Positions 1 to 6,969 of a stretch of DNA of 20,043 nt are shown piece after piece. The DNA comes from an uncultured Geobacter sp. (GTDB lineage Bacteria; Desulfobacterota; Desulfuromonadia; Geobacterales; Geobacteraceae), in the NCBI GenBank assembly GCA_937886325.1, contig CALABV010000124.1:1-20043 (forward strand), written 5' to 3'. Position 1 is the stretch's first letter, and every line of letters begins with the position of its first letter. The position numbers were made by a program, and so were the translations under genes. The notes under the pieces are model-generated. The model made no database searches. It was given only the letters and a program-made list of their open reading frames with translations, and was not told the DNA's origin.

Positions 1-9
1 GGAGAAGTG

Positions 10-18
10 TGCTATGAT
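10..18 (+). promoter_or_regulatory. Candidate extended -10 promoter for the lipoprotein/exporter operon
   Basis: TATGAT at 13-18 is preceded directly by TGC at 10-12, which makes an extended -10 element (TGn-TATGAT). The -35 region would lie outside the window. Transcription would start near 25, giving a leader of about 40 nt with a small CCCCG/CGGGG hairpin at 27-38 and the ribosome site AAGGAG at 56-61. The same bases are also open in frame 1 up to a TGA at 52-54, so they could instead be the tail of an upstream gene. Confidence 0.4.
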
Positions 19-66
19 GGCCTGCCCCGCACGGGGAGTCTACCGAACCGTTGACAAGGAGCCGTC

Positions 67-783
67 ATGCCTTCTTTGAGGATACCGTCACGTGCCGCCC
101 GCTTCATTGCCTCGACATTTCTCATTTTTTCCCTTTCCGCCTGTGCCGCGACGCCCAGGCCGGTCCCGAGCGCCGGGCCGGGCAAGGCGGTGGATACCCT
201 CCAGTCCGAGGTCTCCCTTTCCGTCAAGTCCGCCGCCGGAAGCATCGGCGGCCGCGGCTACCTGATTTTCAAGAGCCCCGACCGGTTCCATCTCGCCGTG
301 CTCTCGCCCTTCGGCTTTACCATGATGGACGTCTTCGTCTCCGGCGAACTCATCACCTGCCTCATACCCTCGAAACAGGCAGCGTACCAGGGCCGCGTCT
401 CCGATCTCCCGGACCGGAACGCTCTCAAGGGATGGGGGATGATGCGTTGGGTGGTTGATACGCCGCGGGCCGAGGAGGGAATGGGCGCCGGCGCCCGCGA
501 GTACCTGGCCGCGGACGGCAGGAAGGAGCTTCTCTCGTATGACGATAGGGGCCTCCTGGTCTGCAAGGCGAACGAGGACGGGGACAGGGTGGCGTACGCA
601 GGGTACCACGACAGGAACGGCGTCGCCTTCCCAGACACCATCGAGATAGCCAACCGGCAGGGCGACACGGTGAAGATCGTTTTCGACGAGCCCGAAGTCA
701 ACCAGCCCGTTGAGGAATCCGCCCTGGTCCCGGTCCTGGAAGGTGTCGAGGTGCGCCCGCTCGCGGAATTCCGGGGGCTGTAG
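67..783 (+). CDS. LolB-like outer-membrane lipoprotein
   Basis: This 238-residue protein starts at ATG 67 behind AAGGAG at 56-61. It has a signal peptide ending in a lipobox (LSAC), so Cys26 should be lipidated. The next residue is Ala, not Asp, which predicts sorting to the outer membrane. The segment around residues 40-105 has the pattern of the LolA/LolB fold: a strand with a GxGYLIF turn, then 'PDRFHLAVLSPFGF' and a strand ending near 'AAYQG', comparable to the 'lRl.l.sPlG' signature of LolB-like proteins. Six bases separate it from the MMPL-type exporter downstream, so the two are one operon. By analogy with other LolB-like/MMPL pairs (aryl-polyene and hopanoid-linked export loci), it probably receives a lipid or hydrophobic product in the periplasm. 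The substrate is not readable from the sequence. Being the housekeeping LolB is possible but less likely, given the exporter partner and the absence of the usual ispE/prs neighbours. Confidence 0.75.
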   Translation: MPSLRIPSRAARFIASTFLIFSLSACAATPRPVPSAGPGKAVDTLQSEVSLSVKSAAGSIGGRGYLIFKSPDRFHLAVLSPFGFTMMDVFVSGELITCLIPSKQAAYQGRVSDLPDRNALKGWGMMRWVVDTPRAEEGMGAGAREYLAADGRKELLSYDDRGLLVCKANEDGDRVAYAGYHDRNGVAFPDTIEIANRQGDTVKIVFDEPEVNQPVEESALVPVLEGVEVRPLAEFRGL

Positions 784-789
784 CCGGAC

Positions 790-3327
790 ATGGGCAATCG
801 AGTCTTCGGCGGCGTGACCGCCCTGGTCCAGCGGGGAATCCGGCGGCACCTGGAGTGGATCTTCCGCATCACCACGGCCCGGCCCGGCTTGGTATTTCTC
901 TTTGCGGTCTTTCTCCTGATCCCGGCCTCCCTCTCTATTTACTCCACCCGCTTCGAGTCGGACATCTTCAAGCTGTTTCCCTCCCAGAAGGGACCGCTGC
1001 GGCTGTTTCTCGACTCCCTGGAGTGGACCGGCGGGGCAAAGGAAGCCTATTTTCTCCTGGAAGGGGATCGCGGGAAGCTGGCTTCGGAGGCGGAAGCATT
1101 CGCCGAACGCCTGCGGGCGGTGCGGGTGGATGGCGCTCCCGGATTCACGAAGATCACCTTTCGGGTCTTCGACTCCACGGAAGCCGAGTCATTCGCCCGC
1201 TTTATCGGCTATGCCGTCACCCATCCCCAGTTCTTCCTCGACCCGTCCAACGCCGCTACGTTCCGGGAGCGATTCGAACCGCCGGCAATGGATACCGCCC
1301 TCGCCAGGACGCGAACCGAACTGGCCAGCCAGGTGGGGATGGGGATGCGGGACCTGATTGCGGCCGACCCCCTCGCTCTGCGCGACCTGGTGCTGCCCAG
1401 GCTGAAAGCGGCGAGCCAGGCCCTCAATCTCGACCCCGAATCCCCCTATTTCCTTTCCCGGGACGGCAGACTCCTGATCATGATCGCGGAACCGGCGCGT
1501 CCGGTGAACGACATGGCATTCGCACGGAAGCTGGTGGCAGGCATCAACGAGGCGCGCAAGGGAGCCGGGGTGCATATATCCTGCGCCGGCGCCCATCTCT
1601 CCGCGGTCATCGACGAATCGGTGATGAAGAATAACATCCTGGCCTGCATCGTGTCTTCCCTGTTCGTGGTGCTCGGGCTTTTCTTCTTCACCTATCGTCG
1701 CTTGCTGCCGACCTTTCTGATCCCCCTGATACTCTCCTACGGTGTGATCCTGGCGCTGGGAACCGCCGGGTTGTTCCTCCCCTCCATCCACATCATCTCT
1801 TTCGCCTTTACCGCCCTCATCATCGGCCTCGGCACCGACTACTCCATCCACCTCTACGACCGGTTCCGCTCTGAAAAATCCGCTGGGTGCGATTCTCGGG
1901 AAGCCATTCGTCTGGCGGTGGTGGATACCGGTCACGGCGTCTTTACCGCCGCGGTGACCACGGCGCTGCCGTTTCTGGCCCTGATGATCTCCGACGTGCG
2001 CGCTCTGTCCGAACTGGGGCTCCTGGTGGGGCTCGGCGTTCTCTTTTCCCTCTACGCCACCTTCCTGTTCCTTCCTCCCCTGCTTGTGTTCGTCGAACGT
2101 CGATTCCCCGGTACCGTCTACGGACCGCTTCCCGGCTTCGGACTCGGCCGGGTCTGGGCCTTCAGCCGCCGATGGCGCCGGCCAGTGATCTCCCTTTCCC
2201 TGATCCTTACGGTCGCCTTTCTGGTCGCCTCCTTTTTCCTGAGTTTCGAGGGAGAGCTGAAGAACCTCCAGCCGAAAAGCTCGGAGGCGTTCCTGACGCA
2301 AGAAAGGATGGAGAAGCACCTGAGCCTCAGTCCGAAGCAGATGCTGGTTGCTGTTGACGGGAAAAACCTGGAAGAGGTGATGGCGCGGGGGAGCAGGATA
2401 GGCGAACTTGCGGAGCGATACCGGCGAGAGGGACAGATTGTTTCCTGGTCCTCGCTGGAGCGGGTGCTGAACGGGCAAGAGGCGCAACGCGGGGTATTGG
2501 ATGCCCTGACAAAGGGCGGCGGTTCGGATGGGATGGAGGCGAAGGCGGCAGCGGCCCTGGAGCGCAACGGTTTCGCGCGCGAGCCCTTTGAACCTTTTCT
2601 GGATGGGCTGGTCCGGCTCAAGGATGCGGAACCCACGTCGGTGCGGGAAGCAATCGACCGTCTCGCCGCCTCGCCCCTGCGGGGGGTGGTGGAGAGGCAC
2701 CTGATCCGGAACGGAGACGGGTATCACCTCCTCGTCTATCTGCAGTACGCGGGAAAGGAGTTCCGGCAGGAGGCCTTTCTCCGTGACCTGACGGCACTCG
2801 ACCCGGCGGCGCGGGCCACGAGCGTGGACCTGGTGAGCAGCCAGCTGGCCGGGTCGGTGCGGGAGAGTTTTCTGTTGGGATTCCTGCTGGGCGGGGCCCT
2901 CGTGCTCTTCCTCCTCGTCTCCCACTTCGAAAACCTGTCCGGCGTCTTCGCCTCCCTCTTTCCGGTGCTTGCCGGGGTGGTCGCCATGACCGGCATGATG
3001 GCCCTGTCCGGTATGGGGCTCAACTTCATGAACGCCATGGTGTTGGTCACCATCCTCGGCATGGGAAGCGACTACGGCCTCCATATCGCGCACCGGGTCG
3101 GCCGCGGGGAGAACGATGATCAACGGAGGAATTTCGTCCAGGCGGGCCGGGCCGTGCTCCTTTCGGCCCTCACCACCATAGCCGGCTTCGGCTCCCTCGC
3201 CTTCACCGACTACGGCGCCATGTCGTCCATCGGCTGGGCAACCAACTTCGGCATCGGCGCCACGGCGCTTTTTTCCCTGGTATTTCTGCCGGCGTTCCTC
3301 CCCCGCGCCGTCACCTCTTCCAGATAA
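790..3327 (+). CDS. MMPL/RND-superfamily exporter
   Basis: This 845-residue inner-membrane protein has the duplicated RND layout. One transmembrane helix lies at about 33-51, followed by a periplasmic loop to about 280. A block of hydrophobic helices spans about 282-440, a helix near 468-485 opens the second half, a second periplasmic loop follows, and a C-terminal helix block spans about 700-840. The two halves carry matching motifs, 'GLGTDYSIHLYDRF' (Asp350) and 'GMGSDYGLHIAHRV' (Asp761), the signature of MMPL/HpnN-type transporters. It resembles hopanoid-associated and lipid-exporting MMPL proteins more than tripartite drug pumps, because each periplasmic loop is short. The ATG follows the lipoprotein stop by 6 bases with only a weak G-rich ribosome site, so translational coupling is likely. 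No membrane-fusion or TolC gene is adjacent. The likely role is proton-driven movement of a lipid or hydrophobic molecule toward the outer membrane; the substrate is unknown. The last 17 bases overlap the convergent doxX-type gene. Confidence 0.85.
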   Translation: MGNRVFGGVTALVQRGIRRHLEWIFRITTARPGLVFLFAVFLLIPASLSIYSTRFESDIFKLFPSQKGPLRLFLDSLEWTGGAKEAYFLLEGDRGKLASEAEAFAERLRAVRVDGAPGFTKITFRVFDSTEAESFARFIGYAVTHPQFFLDPSNAATFRERFEPPAMDTALARTRTELASQVGMGMRDLIAADPLALRDLVLPRLKAASQALNLDPESPYFLSRDGRLLIMIAEPARPVNDMAFARKLVAGINEARKGAGVHISCAGAHLSAVIDESVMKNNILACIVSSLFVVLGLFFFTYRRLLPTFLIPLILSYGVILALGTAGLFLPSIHIISFAFTALIIGLGTDYSIHLYDRFRSEKSAGCDSREAIRLAVVDTGHGVFTAAVTTALPFLALMISDVRALSELGLLVGLGVLFSLYATFLFLPPLLVFVERRFPGTVYGPLPGFGLGRVWAFSRRWRRPVISLSLILTVAFLVASFFLSFEGELKNLQPKSSEAFLTQERMEKHLSLSPKQMLVAVDGKNLEEVMARGSRIGELAERYRREGQIVSWSSLERVLNGQEAQRGVLDALTKGGGSDGMEAKAAAALERNGFAREPFEPFLDGLVRLKDAEPTSVREAIDRLAASPLRGVVERHLIRNGDGYHLLVYLQYAGKEFRQEAFLRDLTALDPAARATSVDLVSSQLAGSVRESFLLGFLLGGALVLFLLVSHFENLSGVFASLFPVLAGVVAMTGMMALSGMGLNFMNAMVLVTILGMGSDYGLHIAHRVGRGENDDQRRNFVQAGRAVLLSALTTIAGFGSLAFTDYGAMSSIGWATNFGIGATALFSLVFLPAFLPRAVTSSR

Positions 3328-3760
3328 AGCGATCGATGGCCCACTGACCCCCGCCCGTCGCAACCAGGGCCAGCGCCATTCCGAGCAGCGCAAGATTGAA
3401 CTCGATGCCGTGCCCCCGGCCGGCCGCGCAGGTATTGTTCAGGAAGAAGCCGTTCACCCAGGTGACCTTGTACATGGCCACGGCCATGGTAATCGCGACG
3501 CCTGAGGCGGAAAGCCTGGTGAGAAAGCCGCAGAGGACTCCCAGGCCGCCGCCGAACTCGGCGATGATTGCCAGCAGTGTCAGGATGGGCGGGATCCCCA
3601 GCTGGGTCTCGAAATTCTTCAGGGTGGCGGTAAGGCCGTGCCCCCCGAACAGCCCCAGGAGTTTCTGGGAGCCGTGGGCCGCGAATATCAGTCCCAGAGG
3701 GAGCCGGATCAGCAGGAGGGCGATGGAGTCCAGGGTGGATGCGGAAGAAATCTTTGCCAT
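3311..3760 (-). CDS. DoxX family membrane protein
   Basis: This is a 149-residue, four-helix membrane protein with hydrophobic segments near residues 10-30, 58-78, 83-103 and 122-140. The N-terminal pattern 'RLPLGLIFAAHGSQKLLGLFGG' is typical of the DoxX/DoxD family. A strong GGAGG site (3768-3772) precedes the ATG. Members of this family have been linked to thiosulfate:quinone oxidoreductase in archaea and to redox or membrane-integrity complexes in bacteria, but most small bacterial members have no proven reaction, and none is claimed here. The gene lies 57 bases downstream of the WYL regulator on the same strand, so it may be cotranscribed with it or be its target. Its 3' end overlaps the end of the MMPL exporter tail to tail. 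Confidence 0.85.
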   Translation of the reverse strand: MAKISSASTLDSIALLLIRLPLGLIFAAHGSQKLLGLFGGHGLTATLKNFETQLGIPPILTLLAIIAEFGGGLGVLCGFLTRLSASGVAITMAVAMYKVTWVNGFFLNNTCAAGRGHGIEFNLALLGMALALVATGGGQWAIDRFIWKR

Positions 3761-3817
3761 GTAGAGCCTCCATAAGGAATCGGTTACGTAGGATGAATAG
3801 TCGACACCATTGACAGG

Positions 3818-4855
3818 TCAGTCCGCGGGGCACGTCACCGCCTGCCCCACGGTGCGGTTTCGTTTCCGGTACATGCGCGCCATGTCCGCCGCGATCCTTT
3901 TTACCTCGGCGCGATACTTCGGCGGATCCAGGATCTCGGCGTGTTCTCCGTAGGAGAGGATCCAGGAAAGGATTTCCATGACCCCTCCCGCCTCGAAGGA
4001 GATGACCACGCTGCCGTCCTTCTCCTCCTCCACGCGCTGGGTGGGATGCCAGACCCGGTCTCTTACCGCGTGGGCCACGACAGGAGAAAACCGTACCCGG
4101 ACCGGAACCGCCTCCTCTTCCACGATGCCGAAGGCCTTTCGCAGCTTCTCCTCCGGCCGGAAGTCGTCGGGCATCTCGAACCGTTCCTTTTCCTTCGTGA
4201 CCCGGCTGATCCTCTCCACGGCAAAGGTGCGAAGAGCCTGTCGGTTGTGGGCGTACCCCAGGAGATACAGCCCTCCCTTGTGGAAGATGAGGGTATAGGG
4301 GTCCACCAGGTAACGGGTCGACTGGTCCTTGCCCGTTCCCCTGTATTCGATGGAAACCCGGAACTGGAAAACCAGGGCGTCCCGCAGCTCCCGGAGCGGC
4401 TCGAAGACCCTTCCGTATTTCCGCCTCCCCTGCAGGAGGGGAAGAGTGACGCCGGCGATGCGCTCCATGTGGGCCGCATAGCGGGGGGGGAGGACCGAGT
4501 TCACCTTGCGGAAGATCTCCTCCATGTCGTCGTGGAAGGGGGTCCCTTCGAGAAAGTCCAGCTGCGAGCGGAGGAAGGAAAGGGTCATCAGCTCATGGAG
4601 GGTGAAATTGATGGGGGGAACGTCCTTGAACCGGGTCAGGAAACGGTAGCGCTTGCGACCGTTCTCCCGGTGGCTCACCAGGGGATACCCTGCCTCGTGG
4701 ATGGCAATAAGGTCGCGGTGAATCGTGCGTCGGTTGACGCCGGTCTCCTCGGCGAGTTCATCGATGGTCATCCCGTGGCGCGACTCGATGAGGCGGATGA
4801 TATCGTGGACCCGTCCCGCCTGGGAGTATTTCTTCGCCGGTTTCCCCTTCCGCAT
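3818..4855 (-). CDS. WYL-domain HTH transcriptional regulator
   Basis: This is a 345-residue regulator when started at ATG 4855, where GGAGGA (4864-4869) sits 8 bases upstream. The reading frame is open up to 4951, but those extra 32 residues have no ribosome site. Residues about 15-70 form a DeoR/HTH_11-type winged helix ('IDELAEETGVNRRTIHRDLIAIHEAGYPL'). A helical linker follows to about 150. Residues about 155-225 are a WYL domain with the characteristic 'LYLLGYAHNRQALRTFAVERISRV' core, and a WCX-type extension runs to the C-terminus. WYL domains are thought to bind nucleic-acid-derived or other small ligands, and many of these proteins respond to stress or DNA damage. The neighbouring doxX-type gene on the same strand is the simplest candidate target. 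The promoter region is shared with the divergent miaA gene, so the regulator may also act there. Confidence 0.85.
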   Translation of the reverse strand: MRKGKPAKKYSQAGRVHDIIRLIESRHGMTIDELAEETGVNRRTIHRDLIAIHEAGYPLVSHRENGRKRYRFLTRFKDVPPINFTLHELMTLSFLRSQLDFLEGTPFHDDMEEIFRKVNSVLPPRYAAHMERIAGVTLPLLQGRRKYGRVFEPLRELRDALVFQFRVSIEYRGTGKDQSTRYLVDPYTLIFHKGGLYLLGYAHNRQALRTFAVERISRVTKEKERFEMPDDFRPEEKLRKAFGIVEEEAVPVRVRFSPVVAHAVRDRVWHPTQRVEEEKDGSVVISFEAGGVMEILSWILSYGEHAEILDPPKYRAEVKRIAADMARMYRKRNRTVGQAVTCPAD

Positions 4856-4896
4856 TTCCCCCGTCCTCCGGATGAAGCAAAATTCATCGGGAGCAA

Positions 4897-4925
4897 ATAC
4901 TACCCCAAGCCGCGGAAAGTTGGAA
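4897..4925 (-). promoter_or_regulatory. Candidate sigma-70 promoter for the WYL regulator
   Basis: On the minus strand, TTCCAA (4920-4925) and TAGTAT (4897-4902) are separated by 17 bases. Transcription would begin near 4890, leaving a leader of about 35 nt that includes the GGAGGA ribosome site. The -35 match is weak, so this is only a candidate. Confidence 0.3.
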
Positions 4926-4998
4926 GACAAAAGAAAGCCGGCAAGAGGCATAGGGCAAAAGGCAAAAGAAACCTATTTCCGGATCATGGAGAAGATAG

Positions 4999-5919
4999 AT
5001 GAACTATGACACCATCGTAATCCTCGGCCCTACCGCATCAGGCAAGACCCGGCTCGGGGTGGGCGTTGCACGGGAGGTGGGCGGCGAAATCATCTCCGCC
5101 GACTCCCGTCAGGTCTACCGGGGGATGGACCTCGGCACGGGAAAGGACCTGGACGAGTACGGGGAGACGCCCTATCACCTGATAGACCTCCTGAATCCCG
5201 GAGAGGAGTTCAACGTCTTCCGGTTCCAGCGGCTTTGTTTCGCGGCCATGGATGAGATCCGCGGACGCGGTCGCGTTCCGGTCATCGTGGGAGGGACGGG
5301 ACTCTACCTGGACGCGGTTCTGCGGGGATACCGGATGGTTGAGGCGCCGGAGGATCCGGGGCTGCGCGCCGAACTCGCCAGCCAGTCCCCCGAGGAACTG
5401 GCCTCGCGCCTTCTGGCGCTCAATCCGCGCCTCCACAATACCACCGACCTGCTGGACCGGGAGCGCCTGGCAAGGGCCATCGAGATCGCGGAATACGAGC
5501 GGAACCACGAACCGGAGCCGCTTCCCGGGTTTCACCCCGTGGTGTTCGGCGTCAGGTGGGAGCGGAGCATGCTCCGCCGGCGTATTACCGCCCGTCTCAG
5601 GGCCAGGCTTGACGCCGGGCTTATCGATGAGGTGGAGCGCCTTCACCGGGAAGGGGTGTCGTATGAGACCCTGGACTTCTATGGGTTGGAATACCGGTTC
5701 GTTGCCCGACATCTGCAGGGGGAGTTTACCAGGAATGACCTTTTCCAGAAGCTGAACAGCGCCATTCACGACTTTGCCAAGCGGCAGGAGACCTGGTTCC
5801 GCCGCATGGAGCGGCAGGGGGTCGGGATCCATTGGCTGGATGGAGCCGGTGAGCCAGAGGAGGAGGCGCTGAGGGTACTCCGGCTAGAGGGTTTTCCCTC
5901 GAGAGATGGCGGAACCTGA
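4999..5919 (+). CDS. miaA: tRNA dimethylallyltransferase, divergent Bacteroidota-style paralog
   Basis: This 306-residue enzyme would transfer the dimethylallyl group of DMAPP to N6 of A37 in tRNAs reading UNN codons. The P-loop GPTASGKT is at residues 10-17, followed by 'ISADSRQVYRGMDLGTGKD', the 'VPVIVGGTGLYL' strand-loop and the C-terminal 'AKRQETWFRRME' that contacts the tRNA. It departs from the common MiaA in several places. GTGKD replaces GTAKP, the central insertion is shorter with 'RLHNTTDLLDRERLARAIEI', and 'FYGLEYRFVARHLQGE' replaces the usual 'AIGYKE' block. From memory these variants match the second MiaA type found in Bacteroidota. ATG 4999 follows a GGAGA site at 4988-4992. The neighbours are not the usual mutL or hfq, which supports it being an extra or replaced copy. 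The canonical activity is likely, but whether it modifies the same tRNAs is open. Confidence 0.85.
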   Translation: MNYDTIVILGPTASGKTRLGVGVAREVGGEIISADSRQVYRGMDLGTGKDLDEYGETPYHLIDLLNPGEEFNVFRFQRLCFAAMDEIRGRGRVPVIVGGTGLYLDAVLRGYRMVEAPEDPGLRAELASQSPEELASRLLALNPRLHNTTDLLDRERLARAIEIAEYERNHEPEPLPGFHPVVFGVRWERSMLRRRITARLRARLDAGLIDEVERLHREGVSYETLDFYGLEYRFVARHLQGEFTRNDLFQKLNSAIHDFAKRQETWFRRMERQGVGIHWLDGAGEPEEEALRVLRLEGFPSRDGGT

Positions 5920-5970
5920 AAACGGCAGGTGGAGTCGTCCGAAGCGAACGAAGGGTGACTTCACCTGCCG
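5919..5970 (-). terminator. Long hairpin, probable terminator of the secreted-protein gene
   Basis: Bases 5923-5936 and 5957-5970 form a 14-pair stem with one G-U pair, and the pairing can extend a few more bases into a 20-base loop. Read on the minus strand, the stem is followed by TTTT (5922 to 5919), which fits an intrinsic terminator for the gene ending at 6038. Read on the plus strand there is no T-tract, so it is unlikely to terminate miaA efficiently. The T-tract is short. Confidence 0.5.
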
Positions 5971-6037
5971 AATATGGGCTGGACGCCGCGGCCCCTGGCG
6001 GAATACAGGGACCGCGGCGATATCTTCCGCATGGAGA

Positions 6038-6667
6038 CTACCTGTCACCAGGACGCCTGCTATGTTCATGACCTCCGTGACGTGAGTCGCCATGACCACC
6101 ATGAGACCCGTTCCATTCCCGGTTCCCATGATCCTTTTCCCACCTGCGCTCATCCTTCCAATCGCGCTTCATCTGTGCCCGTTCTACTCTGCGCGCCTCT
6201 TTCCATCCGTGCTTCGGCCTGAAATGATGGCTTCTCCAGTACGGATCGTTGCCAACCCTGTAGTGCCGGTACCCGGCGTCCCGGTAGTACCGGACCCTTT
6301 CATGGGAATGCCTGCGCAGTTTCCAGGGGAGGGCGTTGTAGCGGGTCACGGCCCAGGGGCCCCGGTAGTGGGGCGCCCGGTACCAGGCGTTCTCCTTGTA
6401 GAGATAATAGCTGCCGCCGATGAAAAAGACGTCGTAGGGAATTCCCACTGCAACGTGGAAACCGAGTTCGGGCGGTTCGATGAAGAGGGGAGGCTCCTCG
6501 ATAACGACGGGCGGCTCGTAGTAGACGGGAGGGGGAGGTGCAACGGGCACGACGGCCGGCGGCCTGGTGCCCACATTGATTCCGATGTTGAAATCGACGT
6601 TGGAGGCAAAGGCGCGGGGTGCGGTGAGGGCGGCGGCAAGCGCCAGGCAGAACAGAATCCTTTTCAT
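6038..6667 (-). CDS. Secreted Pro-rich and His/Arg-rich protein under riboswitch control
   Basis: This 209-residue protein starts at ATG 6667 with AAGGAG (6675-6680) 7 bases upstream; the open frame extends further upstream but only through riboswitch sequence. Residues 1-21 are a Sec signal peptide (cleavage likely after 'AFA'). Residues about 35-70 are rich in Pro, with 'PPPPVYYEPPVVIEEPP'. Residues about 75-125 contain aromatic-rich 'YDVFFIGGSYYLYKENAWYRAPHYRGPW', a pattern seen in uncharacterised small periplasmic or surface proteins. The last 50 or so residues are very basic and rich in His, Trp and Gly, ending in HGGHGDSRHGGHEHS. I do not recognise a named family and propose no reaction. 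The His-rich tail could bind metal. The gene sits directly behind a GEMM-Ib type riboswitch and its terminator, so expression should rise when the cognate cyclic dinucleotide is abundant. Confidence 0.8.
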   Translation of the reverse strand: MKRILFCLALAAALTAPRAFASNVDFNIGINVGTRPPAVVPVAPPPPVYYEPPVVIEEPPLFIEPPELGFHVAVGIPYDVFFIGGSYYLYKENAWYRAPHYRGPWAVTRYNALPWKLRRHSHERVRYYRDAGYRHYRVGNDPYWRSHHFRPKHGWKEARRVERAQMKRDWKDERRWEKDHGNREWNGSHGGHGDSRHGGHEHSRRPGDR

Positions 6668-6712
6668 ACATGATCTCCTTCCGTGGTGGAATCTCAGCAT
6701 CCCGCGGCAACA

Positions 6713-6758
6713 GAAAAGCCGGGTGCTGAATATCGTAAGATATTTCGGCAACCCGGCT
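6713..6758 (-). terminator. Riboswitch expression platform: intrinsic terminator overlapping the aptamer
   Basis: On the minus strand, AGCCGGGT (6758 to 6751) pairs with ACCCGGCT (6724 to 6717). An inner AATATC/GATATT stem closes on a TTAC loop, and a U-tract follows at 6717-6714. The left arm is the conserved 3' segment of the aptamer, so the terminator and the ligand-bound aptamer cannot both form. This predicts an ON switch in which ligand binding allows read-through into the secreted-protein gene. Confidence 0.8.
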
Positions 6759-6825
6759 GTCTGCTGGAGACCCTGTGGGCTTTCCGCCCCGCTCTCGCGA
6801 GCGGTTTAGTAGTGTCGGCTATCTT
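6739..6825 (-). promoter_or_regulatory. GEMM-Ib riboswitch aptamer (3',3'-cGAMP type)
   Basis: Read on the minus strand, the order of elements matches the GEMM-I fold. The 5' segment is GACACUACUAAACC. It is followed by a stem CCGCUC/GAGCGG capped by the GNRA tetraloop GCGA, then GGGCGGAAAGCC, a second stem GUCU/AGAC, and the closing AGCCGGGUUGCCGAAAUAUC. The segment UACUAAACC matches the Geobacter cGAMP-selective aptamers (GEMM-Ib) as I remember them, with A where the c-di-GMP-selective Vibrio Vc2 RNA has its ligand-contacting G20. The GCGA loop and the GGGUCU receptor side also match that subgroup. The ligand assignment rests on recalled homology, so cGAMP is the first choice and c-di-GMP the alternative. 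The aptamer lies 72 bases upstream of the secreted-protein start codon. Confidence 0.88.
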
Positions 6826-6835
6826 CTGTTCAGTT

Positions 6836-6969
6836 GTGACGGCATGAAACGGCAACCTGATTCGTGACGCCTTTTCGCCTTCGCCTGTGCGGAACACCTC
6901 GGTTTCTTGCGCTCCCGTGGGTCGAACCAGCCCGACGAAGTTCATCCGGCGTGACCGGCATGAAACAGC
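6836..6969 (+). repeat. Imperfect direct repeat pair upstream of the riboswitch
   Basis: GTGACGGCATGAAACGGC (6836-6853) and GTGACCGGCATGAAACAGC (6951-6969) differ by one inserted and one changed base and lie 115 bases apart. The proximal copy falls where the promoter of the riboswitch transcript should be. They could be regulator sites, or ends of a small dispersed element. No transposase or terminal inverted repeat is visible. Confidence 0.4.

Noticed and set aside
1..54. Possible C-terminal tail of an upstream gene ending at TGA 52-54
   Set aside because: Seventeen codons are too few to judge, and an extended -10 promoter occupies the same bases; kept only as an alternative.
1189..3393. 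734-residue minus-strand open frame opposite the exporter
   Set aside because: Its composition (rich in Gly, His, Glu, Gln and Arg) is typical of an antisense frame in GC-rich DNA, and the plus strand encodes a recognisable transporter.
3941..5002. 353-residue plus-strand open frame opposite the WYL regulator
   Set aside because: It is a shadow of the regulator, which has clear HTH and WYL motifs and a ribosome site.
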